Assembly: GCF_024679245.1 (NCBI RefSeq) | Contig: NC_090175.1 | Coordinates: forward strand, 53,765,713-53,829,712 | From: Pseudorasbora parva | Taxonomy: Eukaryota > Chordata > Actinopteri > Cypriniformes > Gobionidae | Length of the DNA stretch: 64,000 bases | Direction of reading: 5' to 3' | Shown here: in pieces, positions 23,034 to 34,975 of the stretch | Position numbering within the stretch: the first letter of the stretch is position 1 | Layout: each line of letters begins with the position of its first letter | Notes under the pieces: generated by a model | Seen by the model: only the letters and a program-made list of their open reading frames with translations | What the model was told of the DNA's origin: nothing | Database searches by the model: none | Translations under genes and position numbers: made by a program

Positions 23034-23795
23034 GTGGGCCAGTTCTGCTTCATGCGTTTTGTTCATGGCTGACATGCGGCGTTGCTATGGCTTGATTGCG
23101 GCCTAAATCTGACAAACGGGAGCGGACCGCCCAAGTGCCATCATTCCACGCGGGTAGTGGGCCAGATGAAAGTGTCAAGTATGGGCCGGATCTGGGCCAG
23201 AGCAATTTTGCTATCTGGGCCAGATGTGGGCCAGTTCTGCTTCATGCGTTTTGTTCATGGCTGACATGCGGCGTTGCTATGGCTTGATTGCGGCCTAAAT
23301 CTGACAAACGGGAGCGGACCGCCCAAGTGCCATCATTCCACGCGGGTAGTGGGCCAGATGAAAGTGTCAAGTGTGGGCCGGATCTGGGCCAGAGCAATTT
23401 TGCTATCTGGGCCAGATGTGGGCCAGTTCTGCTTCATGCGTTTTGTTCTTGGCTGACATGCGGCGTTGCTATGGCTTGATTGCGGCCTAAATCTGGCAAA
23501 CGGGAGCGGACCGCCCAAGTGCCATCATTCCACGCGGGTAGTGGGCCAGATGAAAGTGTCAAGTGTGGGCCGGATCTGGGCCAGAGCAATTTTGCTATCT
23601 GGGCCAGATGTGGGCCAGTTCTGCTTCATGCGTTTTGTTCATGGCTGACATGCGGCGTTGCTATGGCTTGATTGCGGCCTAAATCTGGCAAACGGGAGCG
23701 GACCGCCCAAGTGCCATCATTCCACGCGGGTAGTGGGCCAGATGAAAGTGTAAAGTGTGGGCCGGATCTGGGCCAGAGCAATTTTGCTATCTGGG
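23034..23795. repeat. 192-bp tandem array, about 4 copies
   Basis: The unit starts at GTGGGCCAGTTCTGCTTC (23034, 23226, 23418, 23610). Copies differ at only a few sites, such as AGTATGGG/AGTGTGGG and CTGACAAACG/CTGGCAAACG. The unit is GC-rich, with internal GGGCCAGAT/GGGCCGGAT sub-repeats. Because 192 is divisible by three, each copy shows the same 60-63-codon frames, which I treat as by-products. Confidence 0.96.
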
Positions 23796-23799
23796 TTAC

Positions 23800-24680
23800 T
23801 TCTATTTTTGTACACATTACAACAAAATCTGTACATTTAAAGGCACTTAGAAAATAGCAATACATAAATAAATGTAAGCATACAAAAATAAAGTTCCAAG
23901 ACAGTTTTAATGTGTAAAAAGAATAGAAAACAACAAGATTTAGTAAAAATAAATACATAATATAATCAGTAAACTGAAACAACTTAAGATGTTACCATTG
24001 CAAACTTTTTTTAATGTGAGTCTCTAATTTATTGAGACCTTTGCAGTTTGTGACATTTCTCAATGAAGTTAGCAGGTCAGAACCACCGTAAAACATTTTG
24101 CTTTCTCCTCCTACTCATCATCTTTTCCCTTCTTCTGCCTCGAAGGCATTTAGAATGTTCATGATCAATTCCCACAAAGCCTCGTGCCGTGTGTCTCCGG
24201 CGGGCTTCACTCCCCTCAATCATTTGAGATGCTCTTCTCCGCCCTGACGACTGAAGGTCAAAATAAACTGGATCGTTTAAAGCTGCCTGGGGATGTACAC
24301 TACACTATAGTACACTATATTGAGTTCCCTTCTCATGCTGTGACGGCGAATAATAGAATCTACTCGGTTTCTCTATTTACTGGATCCGCTCAGTAAGAAT
24401 TTACATGAGATACGTGAGATGATCACGCCACTGTATCACAGCTGACTCCTCATGACATGCTTTGACAAAACAGTCATGACGTTAACATGACAGCTTATTT
24501 GCATGCATGATTTCTCAGAGAGAGCTTTGTGTCTCATGAGGAAACTGTGCTTCTGTGTCAAAGCCTGACGACAGGTAGGCTTTGAATGACTGAACACAAA
24601 TGATGCCATCATTTTGGCCAGTGAGATTTTGTTCCCGCCCCTTTTTGAAATTAATATGTAATTTATTTATTACATATTAA
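23800..24680. other. unique sequence, no gene seen
   Basis: AT-rich to 24060 and moderately GC-rich at 24090-24300. No recognisable gene. Confidence 0.35.
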
Positions 24681-24687
24681 TGGTTAG

Positions 24688-24862
24688 ATAGATGGATGGA
24701 TGGATGGATGGATGGATGGATGGATGGATGGATGGATGGATGGATGGATGGATGGATGGATGGATGGATGGATGGATGGAAGGACGGACGGACGGACGGA
24801 CGGACGGACGGACGGACGGACGGACGGACGGACGGACGGACGGACGGACGGACGGACGGACG

Positions 24863-24912
<50 letters not shown>
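24688..24912. repeat. three-phase tetranucleotide array (GGAT)n(GGAC)n(AGAC)n
   Basis: About 23 copies of GGAT are followed by about 22 copies of GGAC and then about 11 of AGAC, with abrupt single-base switches of the unit near 24780 and 24868. The long repetitive frames on both strands are artefacts. Confidence 0.96.
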
Positions 24913-25446
24913 TAGAAAATTAACTGTATAATAAGAATAACAGAAATATTTTTTCTTTCTACACTGTGCATACTAGAGGCAAGATTCTTCCCACCATGCA
25001 CCAGGGCATGTATAACTCCTGTGGAAATTCAGTCATTGGTGGGGAAAAAAGAACACTCCCAAAAAGGTTTTTTTTTTTTTTTTTTTTTTACCATGTGTTT
25101 TCACGCAACTATATTGAGTCATTTTCACAAATAACAATTTAGTTATATGAATAAATTAAATTAAAGTAAAGCTGACATAATTTGAGTAAATATTTATGTG
25201 CCGTTTACTTAATAATGTTATGTTAAATTTATAAAAGTTTATTATTTAAGATGAACACATTTATCAATTTAATTTACCTTTTTGAAAAATGAAAGCTGCA
25301 CTTTGTAATTTTTCTGTCTGATAGAGGGCGCGATTCAAAACAAAAGTGTAGTTTGATGACGCCAAGTTTGAACTCAGAATCTTGGGACATGTGGTCTTCA
25401 CCGCACAGCCGGTGGAAAATAGGACTTCATGTAAGCGGTTATTAAA

Positions 25447-26301
25447 GGGTGACTTCAGTGATTAGCATATGACTTTGTATCAGTAGAAACCCTGGATTAA
25501 AATGATTGTGCTTCCCCTGAGATAATGATCTCCCTGAGATAAGATAATTATGCATTTTATTTCTAAAAAAATTCCTCAAATGATTTAAATTGACGATATT
25601 TGCGTCATCTGAGGAATTTTTAGCCAAAGGCTAAAGACTTCAGCCAGCAGAGGGAGCTATTTCTCTATGTTTTCAACCCGCGTATGGGCGGTGGGATCTT
25701 ACTCACAGCTCAACTCGCAGCTGAGGGCATTCATGTAAACGGAGCTATGCTGAGCAATGTAAATGTTTAACTTTTCAAATGAATTCCTATGAAAGTTAAG
25801 CTTCCAAAGGCATGAACTGAAAACTCACCAGACTGAACACGTGCCGAGAACGACTGCCACGAGGGCAGTCGTGTTTACCTCATCTCTCATCACGAGAGCT
25901 CTTACCTCAGCTCATTCATGACTGTGAATATAATCTGACTCCTGCTACGTTTGTGCTGTGACATTCGTGCGGCGACTCACTCATTATATTGAACAGACAC
26001 GTTGAATTTTATAATTGCAGTGTCTATTCTCTAACTTAACTGATTTTATAAATTAACGATGACTGGAAAAGAGATGCAGTCACAGTGATTCAGTAGCGGT
26101 GGCTTTGGGAATGGCCTCACAGGGCAGCGAAGCATTCTGGGAATCATAGTCTTTCATCCCCGTGAGACAAAAATAAATTTTCTGTCTTTTCTCAGTCTAG
26201 AAGGCACCACATAAAATAAAAAAAATAAACAAATTTAGCATTTCTACTACATTAATGACCAAGTTTAAATACAGATTAATCTTCCCAGTGCTGAAGTACC
26301 C
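25447..26301. mobile_element. MITE family B, copy 2
   Basis: The ends are GGGTGACTTCAGTGATTAGC on the left and, reverse-complemented, GGGTACTTCAGCACTGGGAA on the right. The body matches 5986-6655 in inverted orientation. It is about 855 bp with no transposase frame. Confidence 0.7.
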
Positions 26302-26309
26302 GTTTATTG

Positions 26310-27540
26310 TTACTCTAGTGTGAATCAGAGCAGGACAGGGTGTTGTGGAGCTGAGCAAGACCGCTGGAGCGATTGTTACGCAAACACATGCCTTGCAAGC
26401 AACAGGACTTTTATTATGATGACGGGACACAGTCGCCAGCATCATTTCTTAATTTTCCCTTTCATGAGTATGAGGTAACACAGCTCTGTTTACCATATTA
26501 GATACATTTAAGTGAAATTATGTTGATGTTACTCTGTGCGTTCGCTCAGCGGCTGCTGTGACACTTGTTGCACACTGCTAAGAGCAAAGTGTTTCGGTCA
26601 AATAAAACTGAGGGTAACGCAGGTAGGACGCAATTGACAGGTGACTTCCTCAGACATTCCGGCTCCTTGGTTAAAATAGCAATTTTCTCACAATTTACAA
26701 ATACAGTAGTTGGAAACATGTTGGCATTGTAAGAACTCAACTGAACTAAATATATAACACTGGCCTGGTGTTTTTTGTTTGTTTTTTGGATATGTTTCTA
26801 CAAAAATACTATTTTCAATACAATTGTAAGTGAAAAACGATTAAATAACAAGCATATTTTTAGAAACAAAATGAAAAAGTAACTCACTGGACAAGCTCAA
26901 GTTAGATAAGGGGAGTAATTCCATCCAATAAAACACCACTCTTCTGCATAATGTAACCACACAACTACAGAAACTCCTCTAAATGTTCAACACAACTGAA
27001 CATTAAACACTAACATAAACTAACAACAGCTTTCCTTTTACTGAAAAACATATACAATAACACTTTAATCCCTACATTTACCCTCATAATGAAGTACCTT
27101 CAAAGCATGGTATAGTTTGGTATATGCCCAGATAGTTTGTTTCACTCAGCAATGTTAAGCTGACCGAACAAACACTTATTAAGTTGACAATACTCATTGT
27201 CAGTAAAATTAAGTTACACTGTAAACAAATGTTCAATAAGTTATGACAACATATGTTTTTACATTGTTTTAACTCATCAAAATAAGTTAAGAAATGTTAA
27301 ACTTTTTTTTATTAGTTATACAAGATGTTACTCAAAAAAACTGTTTAACATAATTTAAGTTGAAATAACTTAAACATCCAAGTTGATTGTATTGCAAAAG
27401 TTCAAAATGTGTTTTTAAGTAATGTGAACAAGGATGATTTGATTTGATTGCAACTAACAGTGAAAGGTTTTTTTATTGCTTTTTTTGCTTTGCTTTTTTT
27501 TTTTTTTTTTTTTTTTTGTAAAGTAGTACATTCCTATGTA
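26310..27540. other. AT-rich sequence with degraded repeats, no gene seen
   Basis: 27190-27450 is rich in AAGTTA/TAACTT words in both orientations and may be a decayed fold-back element. A poly-T run lies at about 27495-27518. No coding support. Confidence 0.35.
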
Positions 27541-27649
27541 TGTTAAAAGGACACTCGGGTCACATATGTTTCTTTATAAATCAATATATTCAAACAATGT
27601 TTATAAGAGTGTATTCACAACTATGTGAGAAAAAATAGGCTACGGCATC

Positions 27650-27915
27650 AAAAGATTAAACACAACTACAAGCCAAGTATACTTAGAATACTTAATTATA
27701 CTCATACTAAGTATATCTCAGTCAAAGATAGAGTACAAGTATAGGTCAAATATACCTAGCCATTTCTGTCAGTATAAGTGAAGTACACTTACATGCAATT
27801 TTAAGTATATTTCTGAGAAGTACATAAATTACATTTCTGAGAAGTATTCTAAAAGTAGACTGAAAGTATACTTTCTTATTTTTACTTTAAAAGTAGTATA
27901 CTAATAGCACATTTT
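27650..27915. repeat. AGTATACT-rich fold-back MITE remnant
   Basis: Repeated AAGTATA, TAAGTATAT and AGTATACTT words occur in both orientations across about 260 bp, with a short duplicated unit (ATTTCTGAGAAGTA, twice near 27810-27848). Boundaries are uncertain. Confidence 0.4.
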
Positions 27916-28319
27916 TCAGAAGAGCAATCAATGTACACTCATGTCACTGGTAGTTCCTGTTGTGCTTGGTTAGACCCCTTCTCTGTTGGATCTAATTTAG
28001 TTGCTAATTTAGTTCCCCCAAAAGGCATTCCCATAATGAAAATCGTTCCCAGTTCCTGCGGTGTGGACACGCCAAAAGTGGACTTCCGCCTATAGATATA
28101 GGAACTATGAAAATATTCATTTAATGCGAAAGTCCGTAATGTCTTTCGTGTGTGTGTGTTTTACTTTAGTACATCTGAACACCAGTAAATATATAGCATT
28201 CCCACTGTATACTTGGTTGATGATTCGATTTGAGAGTGTGCTGATATTAAATGATGAAATCAGATTTTTTTTCATTTGGCCAGACAGACCTCTTGTCTTG
28301 GTTCACAAACATTCTTAGA

Positions 28320-28795
28320 GATCTTTCATGGCAAAAGATCTGTAAGAAACACACTTGAAATGCAGATGTGTTTTCTTAGATGTTTGCCTATTTTGATGAC
28401 TAATATACTGCCATGGGCAATTGGTATGCAATAAAAAATTGCATCCTTTGATCCTAATAAACATGTCAAGTGTTGGACATTTTTGAAGGATCTAGGAGGC
28501 TTAAATTATTTGTAACATTGTATTGTGTTTGCTAGACTTTTGTTTATATGCCCTATTCATTCTAATAGCAGTTGATTAATTGCATGGAGGTCACAGATTG
28601 GCTGTATTGTTTTTCCATTTGGCCTTATCTTCTAAAAAAATCTAGGCTTTATTGTTGTTTAAAATAAGACGTTAGTCTATCTTGACTAAAAATAAGTTAG
28701 ATATAGGGATTGTATATTAATTGCAACCGTGCATAATGCATCATATCAGGAACAAGATAACTGGTAAACATGTTTTGAGTTTACTTCCCACAATT
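28320..28795. other. unique AT-rich sequence, no gene seen
   Basis: No repeat, RNA or coding feature stands out. Confidence 0.35.
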
Positions 28796-28797
28796 TT

Positions 28798-28858
28798 ATT
28801 TACATGAATGCATTTGGTAGATGCTATTATCCAAAGCAACTTGCGTTGCATTCAAGTA
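28798..28858 (-). repeat. SINE/LINE 3' tail, reverse orientation
   Basis: On the minus strand it reads TTGAATGCAACGCAAGTTGC, then TTTGGATAATAGCATCTACC, a diverged version of the tail at 22226-22292. The SINE body would lie to the right (28859-29030), but I could not identify a tRNA-like head. Confidence 0.6.
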
Positions 28859-29039
28859 TATAAATGTAGGTATAGCCTTCTTTTTTATTTTCTTCCATGG
28901 GAATTTAACCCACGACATGGCCATCGCAATGATTTACTCAGTCAGAATATGTTTTTGCATCGCCATCAATGGAGGAACATGCTTTTTGCTTGCATATTGG
29001 TATAATGACTCCCAATGCTTTGTGTATTATGTTTGGTGA

Positions 29040-30135
29040 TAAGTGACATAATTTTTTTTTCATTAAGGGCTGATATGTGCCACCTTAAAATGATTTCCAG
29101 AGGCACGTTTATAAGACTTTTTTTTCTAACCTAATGAGATATGTATATGTTTTATCTTTTATGTAAAGTTCTTACATTTAATCAATAAATTCAGTCACAG
29201 TAAGATATTATGCTGTTGCAATTAAATTAAATCACGATCTACAAAATCCTTTTTGCACTGGATAAGTGGTAAAGAAAGCAATCCTTTAGATGCATTTACA
29301 CTGCAATTCCAATAGCATATTAATGGTATGACATTGATCATATAATGCATATGGCCCACCCAAAAGTTGTGGCATCTAGCAAATGCTAATTGCCAAAACT
29401 AGCCAGTTCATTTTCATAAATCATTCTCATTGAAAGCAATGTTTTTGGTCACTTTGTTGTTGCAGACTCGTTTATTCTGCCCTTCCAAACACCTTGGGCC
29501 AGAATCTAATCTAACTCTAAATGGTGCCTTGCTCTTTCAGTTCTTTTGGTGTCAACACTTCTTTCCGGTTCTTTGCTAGGACACACTTGTCACAGTCGCA
29601 GCCCAGTCCTTGCCTCTGGTGTAAGTTGTGATTTTGTTTGGCCAAGCGAACCAGCTAAATAAAGGAGTCCCAGCATCACCTCCAGAGAGTCTCAAGCCAT
29701 TAGAGTCCTCCACATCTGTGTCATAGATGCCGCCGTGTCAAGGATAAGATGGGATGAAATTAATGACTTTTATTGGAATGATGACTCTAGTAATTGAAGC
29801 AGGTTAGACTAGGAGAAATTGGAATGATAGCAGTCAGATCCTTGAAGCCCCCCAGGATTGGTGTCAAGATGCTCTGAGCCGATCTCATGTGTGGTTCACT
29901 GCATCCTTCTGCGCTTAAGTGTCTTAACAGACAGCTAATTATCACATTGCATTAAAGAGGTTGCCAGCTTGCTCTTTTCCAGCATGTTGAGTCCCCCTCC
30001 ACCTCCCCTCCTCGCTCAGGTTTCCTTCTTTTTTCGTTCTTTTTTTTTGGTATAACTGCTAAGAGTTTATCCAAGTTTTCCTTATACTTCATCAACACAA
30101 CACATCATATTTCTAACGTTAAGCAGTTTATCTGT
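29040..30135. other. unique sequence, possible conserved non-coding stretch
   Basis: 29460-30000 is non-repetitive and less AT-rich. Short frames are not convincing. No TE motif was seen. Confidence 0.3.
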
Positions 30136-30140
30136 CTTTA

Positions 30141-31496
30141 TTAACTCTTTGCCCACCATTGATGAGTAAACTCGTCTTTTACAAGAAAGTGCTAACTGTT
30201 TTTCCTGTTGGAGGGTGCTACTACGCAATTTCTGAAAGAGTACTGAATCTCCTGATCAAAACACAAGAGAAGAAGCAGAAACAAGTGATAAAATAACATG
30301 ATCATGAACATTAAAGCAGCACTGGGTAACTTTTGCTCTCGGGTTCCCCCTACAGTTGGGAAAAAATAATGTCCTCAACTACTGTTGTAAACTCTGTCAA
30401 TGTGCAACAACTAGTGATGCGCGGGTCGTCTCATAACCCGTGGACCCCGTATGTCTATTTAATGGTCGTGGGTGCGGGACGGGTTGTAAAAATACATACA
30501 GTGGTGCGGGGCCAAATAATTTCATAAAAGCGGCCCCGCAGGTTGGTGCAGCACTAACAGTTACCCTGAACACTGAGGAGGAGTTCACATGCAGGTGTTC
30601 TTCTGGCGGCGCGTGTGAAATGTCTTCATCCCAGGTACAGTCATTGGCATATGTTTCAGCATGTCATATGAATATAATAAGCGTCAACTAGTAGTCTATT
30701 GGTTACCGTTTTACAGAATCTATATGATACTTCAGTTCAAGGTTTGAGTGGTAGGTAATCACCATAACAAGCAGGACAGCATCGGTCGGGCACGCCTCCT
30801 TCAGCTCACACCGACGAGCAAACGCTGGTCACATGTTGATCCTCGTCCTGCCTTTAATCCCATCACTTTTTTGTTTCCACTTATTGCTTTCTTCCAAAAA
30901 AACCTTTTCTTTCTTATTTGTCTCTGCTGCTTCGGACATCACTATATTATCTGACGAACAAAGTTGGGCTCGCACGTCCGAATTTAAGGAAGTGTGGGTG
31001 TTGGTGGAAGTGACGTATATGCCGTAAAGCAGTCGAATTTTGTAGTTCTTTTTGTTCTCGGGTTACTACCCGAAACCCGAAGTTTAAAAGTACGATTAAA
31101 AACGATACAGACCCCATCAGGCCATGGCAGACGTGTCATTCAACCTATTGTAAGTCGATGTATCATCACAAGAGTCTTGAAAATATATTATGAAGGTTGA
31201 AAAGTTACCTTGTGCTGAATTAAACAACATAAAAATCTAAATGTTATCAAATTAAATGGCATCAAATTATAGGATATATGGGGTGTTGTTGGACTCAATC
31301 TACTCCATCCGTATTTTTGACACACAAAAAAAGTGATTGCTCAAAATGTTGCTTTTTTAATAAAACTTATCCACATTCAAGTGTTGATAAACAAAGATTG
31401 CATGAAGAGCATATTCATACAGCAAAATAATCTGGAGCCATATAATCCTTGTGAAAAAAAATAAAATAAAAAATACGCAGGCGAGGGAAGAGTTAA
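30141..31496. mobile_element. piggyBac-like non-autonomous element (TTAA-flanked), carrying a nested MITE
   Basis: The left end TTAACTCTTTGCCCACC and the right end, reverse-complemented, TTAACTCTTCCCTCGCC share terminal sequence that begins with TTAA, the piggyBac target site. A related but incomplete copy is near 42970-43370. The interior is interrupted by an element at 30311-31223. No transposase is seen. Confidence 0.65.
30311..31223. mobile_element. MITE nested in the piggyBac-like element
   Basis: The left end TTAAAGCAGCACTGGGTAAC and the right end, reverse-complemented, TTAATTCAGCACAAGGTAAC are inverted repeats. Its own interior (from AGTGATGCGCGGGTCG at about 30413) is GC-richer and may be a third layer of insertion, but I could not fix that layer's right end. 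Confidence 0.6.
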
Positions 31497-31734
31497 AAGC
31501 AAAAATGCTACAAAGAGACAAATTCAGAGCCAATCAGAAATTATTTAATTTTTAACATCAACATTAAATCAAAATATATTTACACATTGCTGGTCTTATA
31601 TTGATCGGTCCATTAGTGTATGCAATAGTTTGCTCTGCATCTGAACAACAAAATGACTCAAAAGTGACAAAACAAAATTGATATCATCTGAAAAGTAAAG
31701 ATGTTAAGAGACTAGGTGTAAAAATAGTTTAATG

Positions 31735-32235
31735 GGCCCTATTTTAAAGGTGTCATATAATACAGATAGTTTCTGCCAATCTCATGTTAGTCTTGAGTAC
31801 CCGTAAAGTAATATGGCATCCTTCATATCTCCAAAAAATATAGTTTTATCATATTTATTTACAATAAAGACAGATATGGCTATCCGATTCTTTCCGAAAA
31901 CAGCAACTTGTGCAGGTGTGCAGTGGGTGGGGCTTAAGATTCACGAGCACACACACACACACACACACACACCCAATACATATCCCTGGATAACTTTAGA
32001 TTCACGATACATTTGTTACATTATATGCACTTACGCGATGATTGCCAACAAAACACAGACGTGATAAAACACAAACACACTTGCAGAACTCTGTTGCTGT
32101 TCTGGAAAAACAAACTGCATCCACTGTTCCCTTAACGCTGGGTTATTGTGAAGCTAAACAAGGTTTTTTCCCTCACAACCAGAAACACACTTTGTTAGTG
32201 ATATTGTTGATTTTGTGGTCTAAATTCCTTTAATG
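31735..32235 (-). mobile_element. THAP-transposon derivative, copy 1 (degraded)
   Basis: Shared landmarks with 60532-62003 are TCTTGAGTACC, CATCCTTCATATCTCC (CATCCTGCATATCTCC there), CCGATTCTTTCCGAAAA, ATCCACTGTTNCCTTAACGC and the region that encodes the THAP start in the other copy. The frame here is broken. A short (AC)n lies at 31950-31972. Confidence 0.6.
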
Positions 32236-32357
32236 GAACAAAAAATACTCCAACATTGTCCAATTAATTTTTTACAGTTTTTCTCTATTGTTTACACACA
32301 TTTTCTGAAAGCATGCCTCACACTCAGAGGTGGATTAAGATGGTCAGGGGTCCCTAC

Positions 32358-32782
32358 ACTCTTAGAAGAAAAGGTTCTATATAGAACCTTAAAAGCTTCT
32401 ATTGCTGCTACGTAGTTGGAACCCCTAAAAGGTTCACTGCAAAAAATGCTTTTCTTACTTAGTATTTTTGTCTTGTTTCAATTCCAAACATCTAAACATT
32501 CCTAAAACAAGAAGTATTTACTAGACAAGCAAAAGTTATTGTCTTATTGTGGGTTTTAGAGTTTTTGCTAAGATAAGAAATGCATTTTTTTCTTTCATAA
32601 GAAATGCACTTTTTTTTTTTTTTTTTTGCAGTGTTCTATAAGTGCCAAAAGGGTTCTTTCTTGTCATTTTAGAACCCTTTTAGCATAAAAGGGTCTTTGG
32701 AGTATATTCAAATATACTTCTATATATAACCGTTTAAGGGTTCCAAATACGTAGCGCCGATATAACCTTTTCTTCAAAGAGT
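32358..32782. mobile_element. fold-back MITE (AAAAGGTTCTATATAGAACC type) with nested MITE
   Basis: The left end CACTCTTAGAAGAAAAGGTT pairs with the right end ATAACCTTTTCTTCAAAGAGT. The insert at 32435-32633 has its own ends. Confidence 0.65.
32435..32633. mobile_element. MITE with CACTGCAAAAA ends
   Basis: It begins CACTGCAAAAAATGCTTTTC and ends in TTTTGCAGTG. The body contains AGTATTTTTGTCTTGTTTC, also found at 36120-36150 and, inverted, at 36435-36460. Confidence 0.7.
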
Positions 32783-32840
32783 TTGTGTGAGGCCCCCATT
32801 AATCGTAATGCATAATGCCACATGCAATGTGGTGAACTGG

Positions 32841-32843
<3 letters not shown>

Positions 32844-32894
<51 letters not shown>
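32844..32894. repeat. (AC)n microsatellite
   Basis: About 25 copies of AC, uninterrupted. Confidence 0.96.
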
Positions 32895-32897
<3 letters not shown>

Positions 32898-34249
32898 GGA
32901 GACAGCTAATACTACTATGTGTCTTCTATATTCCTTCAAGTGGTGGACCACCACAGTATAAAAATAACCACCACAGCACAGAGGTAAAATAAGAAATTGA
33001 ACATTAACAACAAAACACCAACACAAACAAGCACAAGGCCCACTGCTAGAAGCAACCCTTTAATTAACAGAAATGGTGGAAACATTCTACCCTCTGTCAC
33101 TACAGCCACAAAACAATTACAAATGAAATATCTAGCTATAAACAGAAAGGCAACCGAATTCCCTACAATAGTTTTTTTTTAAAAGTCTGGCCAATCCATG
33201 GCCCCTGCACATGTGGGGCCCCTAGGCTGCAGACTAGACACTCCTATGTGTTAGTCCACGCCTGCTTATACTCTCAGAACAAATAAAAAACACACATACA
33301 ATAGGCAAAACCCCTTAATTATCCTGCAAAAGGAAACTTTCCATTCAAAAAATGTTATTTTTTTCTCAAAATTGTATTTTGTTTTCAAATGTCACACACA
33401 AACCATCATATGATTAGACATTTAAAAAGAACCAGTTGAATGTGAGATGTGAGATGTGCTCAATGTAAAGTACATATTTGCCATTCATCATAATGGTTTA
33501 GTGTTACACTTACAGACAGTACATACATACGTGATATGTGAAATATTTGAGAATGTGTTTTTATACTCAGAACACAAATACACGGTAACAAATATATTTT
33601 ATTTTTTCCCCCAAAATGTACCCCACAGTGTACATCCCAACCAACACAAATTTGCATGTACAGTGGTCTACATACAAAACAAAAGAATAATTCACTGTAT
33701 ACAGTTACAGTAAAAAAATACCCTTACGCAACAAAAATATATTTCTCAATATATTAGTTGACAATATATTTCTCAATATATTAGTTGACAATATATTTCA
33801 GGTGTCTCCATATATTGTGAAATTTACATGGTAATATATCATATGATATATTATATAATAATATATTATATATGCAAGTCATATATTGCAATATATGGGA
33901 CAATACTGCAATTATTGCCGTTTTTATATATTGACTAAATACATATCATTATACTATTCAATATATTGCTATGTATATTGAAATTTACAATATATGAAAT
34001 TATATATTGGAAGAGTCATTGTATATATATGTAAATATATATATGTAAAATTATATGAGATAATATACCTCAATGTACTGGATAATATAATCAGATTTAT
34101 ATGGGAACATATGTCTTAAATATATTGATTTATATTACATAGTATATAATTATCATATATATTGTATACATGGTAAATATGAAATAATCTAATGTACACT
34201 GTCTGTCATATATTTTAAAATATAACAGATTAAAATATAATATAGAAAT

Positions 34250-34875
34250 TAGGGCCGCGACTCGATTAAAAAATTAATCTAATTAATTAGAGGCTTTGTA
34301 ATTAATTAATCGCATTTTAATTGCATATAAATATTTGACCTGAGAACAATGAGAAGTAATTTTTCACATGTATTTTTAGTATACCATTGAATAATGACTG
34401 AATACATAAGCTTAATCAACAAAATATTGTTTATTTATTTCAGTCCAGCAGACCAGTGCATGTTTGCCAGTTTAGCAAAAGCATTTTTGTGATATTTGAG
34501 GCTCAATGTGCTGCGGTGATACGCGAATTCCTTGTTGTACAGCTTGCACACAACCATGCTCTTGACGACGCTTCCATTCTTTCGTTTTTTAAAACAAAAT
34601 TTCCCATCCACGGGGCCGAGCAAAGCGGTCTCATCAGCTTCTTCGTTCCATAGCTTTTCGTTCATGTTCACATGGTTTGTTGTTGTCGTGACTCCGGAGC
34701 GCTAGTTGGTGTTCCAGTATAATTGATCCGTCGAAACTCATTCATTGAAAAACGTTCCGCGGTGCAAAAATAAGTGTGGTAAAAAAGGTTGTTTTTTTTT
34801 TTTTGCGTAATTAATTAACGCGTTAAAGTCGCGTAATTAATTAATCTTAATTAACGCGTTAAAGTCCCGGCCCTA
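34250..34875. mobile_element. hAT non-autonomous element with 8-bp target duplication
   Basis: The ends are TAGGGCCGCGACTCGATT and, reverse-complemented, TAGGGCCGGGACTTTAACGC. The flanks carry a perfect 8-bp duplication, ATAGAAAT, at 34242-34249 and 34876-34883. The size is 626 bp. Near the right end it has an internal TTAATTAACGCG repetition. It encodes part of a BED-type zinc finger on the minus strand. Confidence 0.9.
34435..34671 (-). pseudogene. hAT transposase N-terminal BED zinc-finger remnant
   Basis: The 78-codon minus-strand frame has the hAT BED-finger pattern: a basic stretch, then V-C-K-L, then N-K-E-F-A-Y-H-R-S-T-x-S-L-K-Y-H. In BED domains two cysteines precede a histidine-rich second half. 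Here the second cysteine position is tyrosine and the last histidine region is altered, so metal binding is unlikely. The rest of the transposase is absent. Confidence 0.65.
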
Positions 34876-34883
34876 ATAGAAAT

Positions 34884-34975
34884 ATTTTCTAAATATAGAA
34901 AATATATTGAATGTCATGCACCATCATATTTTCTAAATATAGAAAATATATTGAATGTCATGCACCATCTGATTT
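34884..34975. repeat. short tandem duplication (about 47 bp x2)
   Basis: The sequence from ATTTTCTAAATATAGAAAAT through GTCATGCACCATC occurs twice in succession right after the hAT element. Confidence 0.85.

Noticed and set aside
23082..23857. Repeated 60-63-codon frames in the 192-bp array
   Set aside because: The same frame recurs in every copy because 192 is divisible by three. There is no start context, domain or longer continuous frame.
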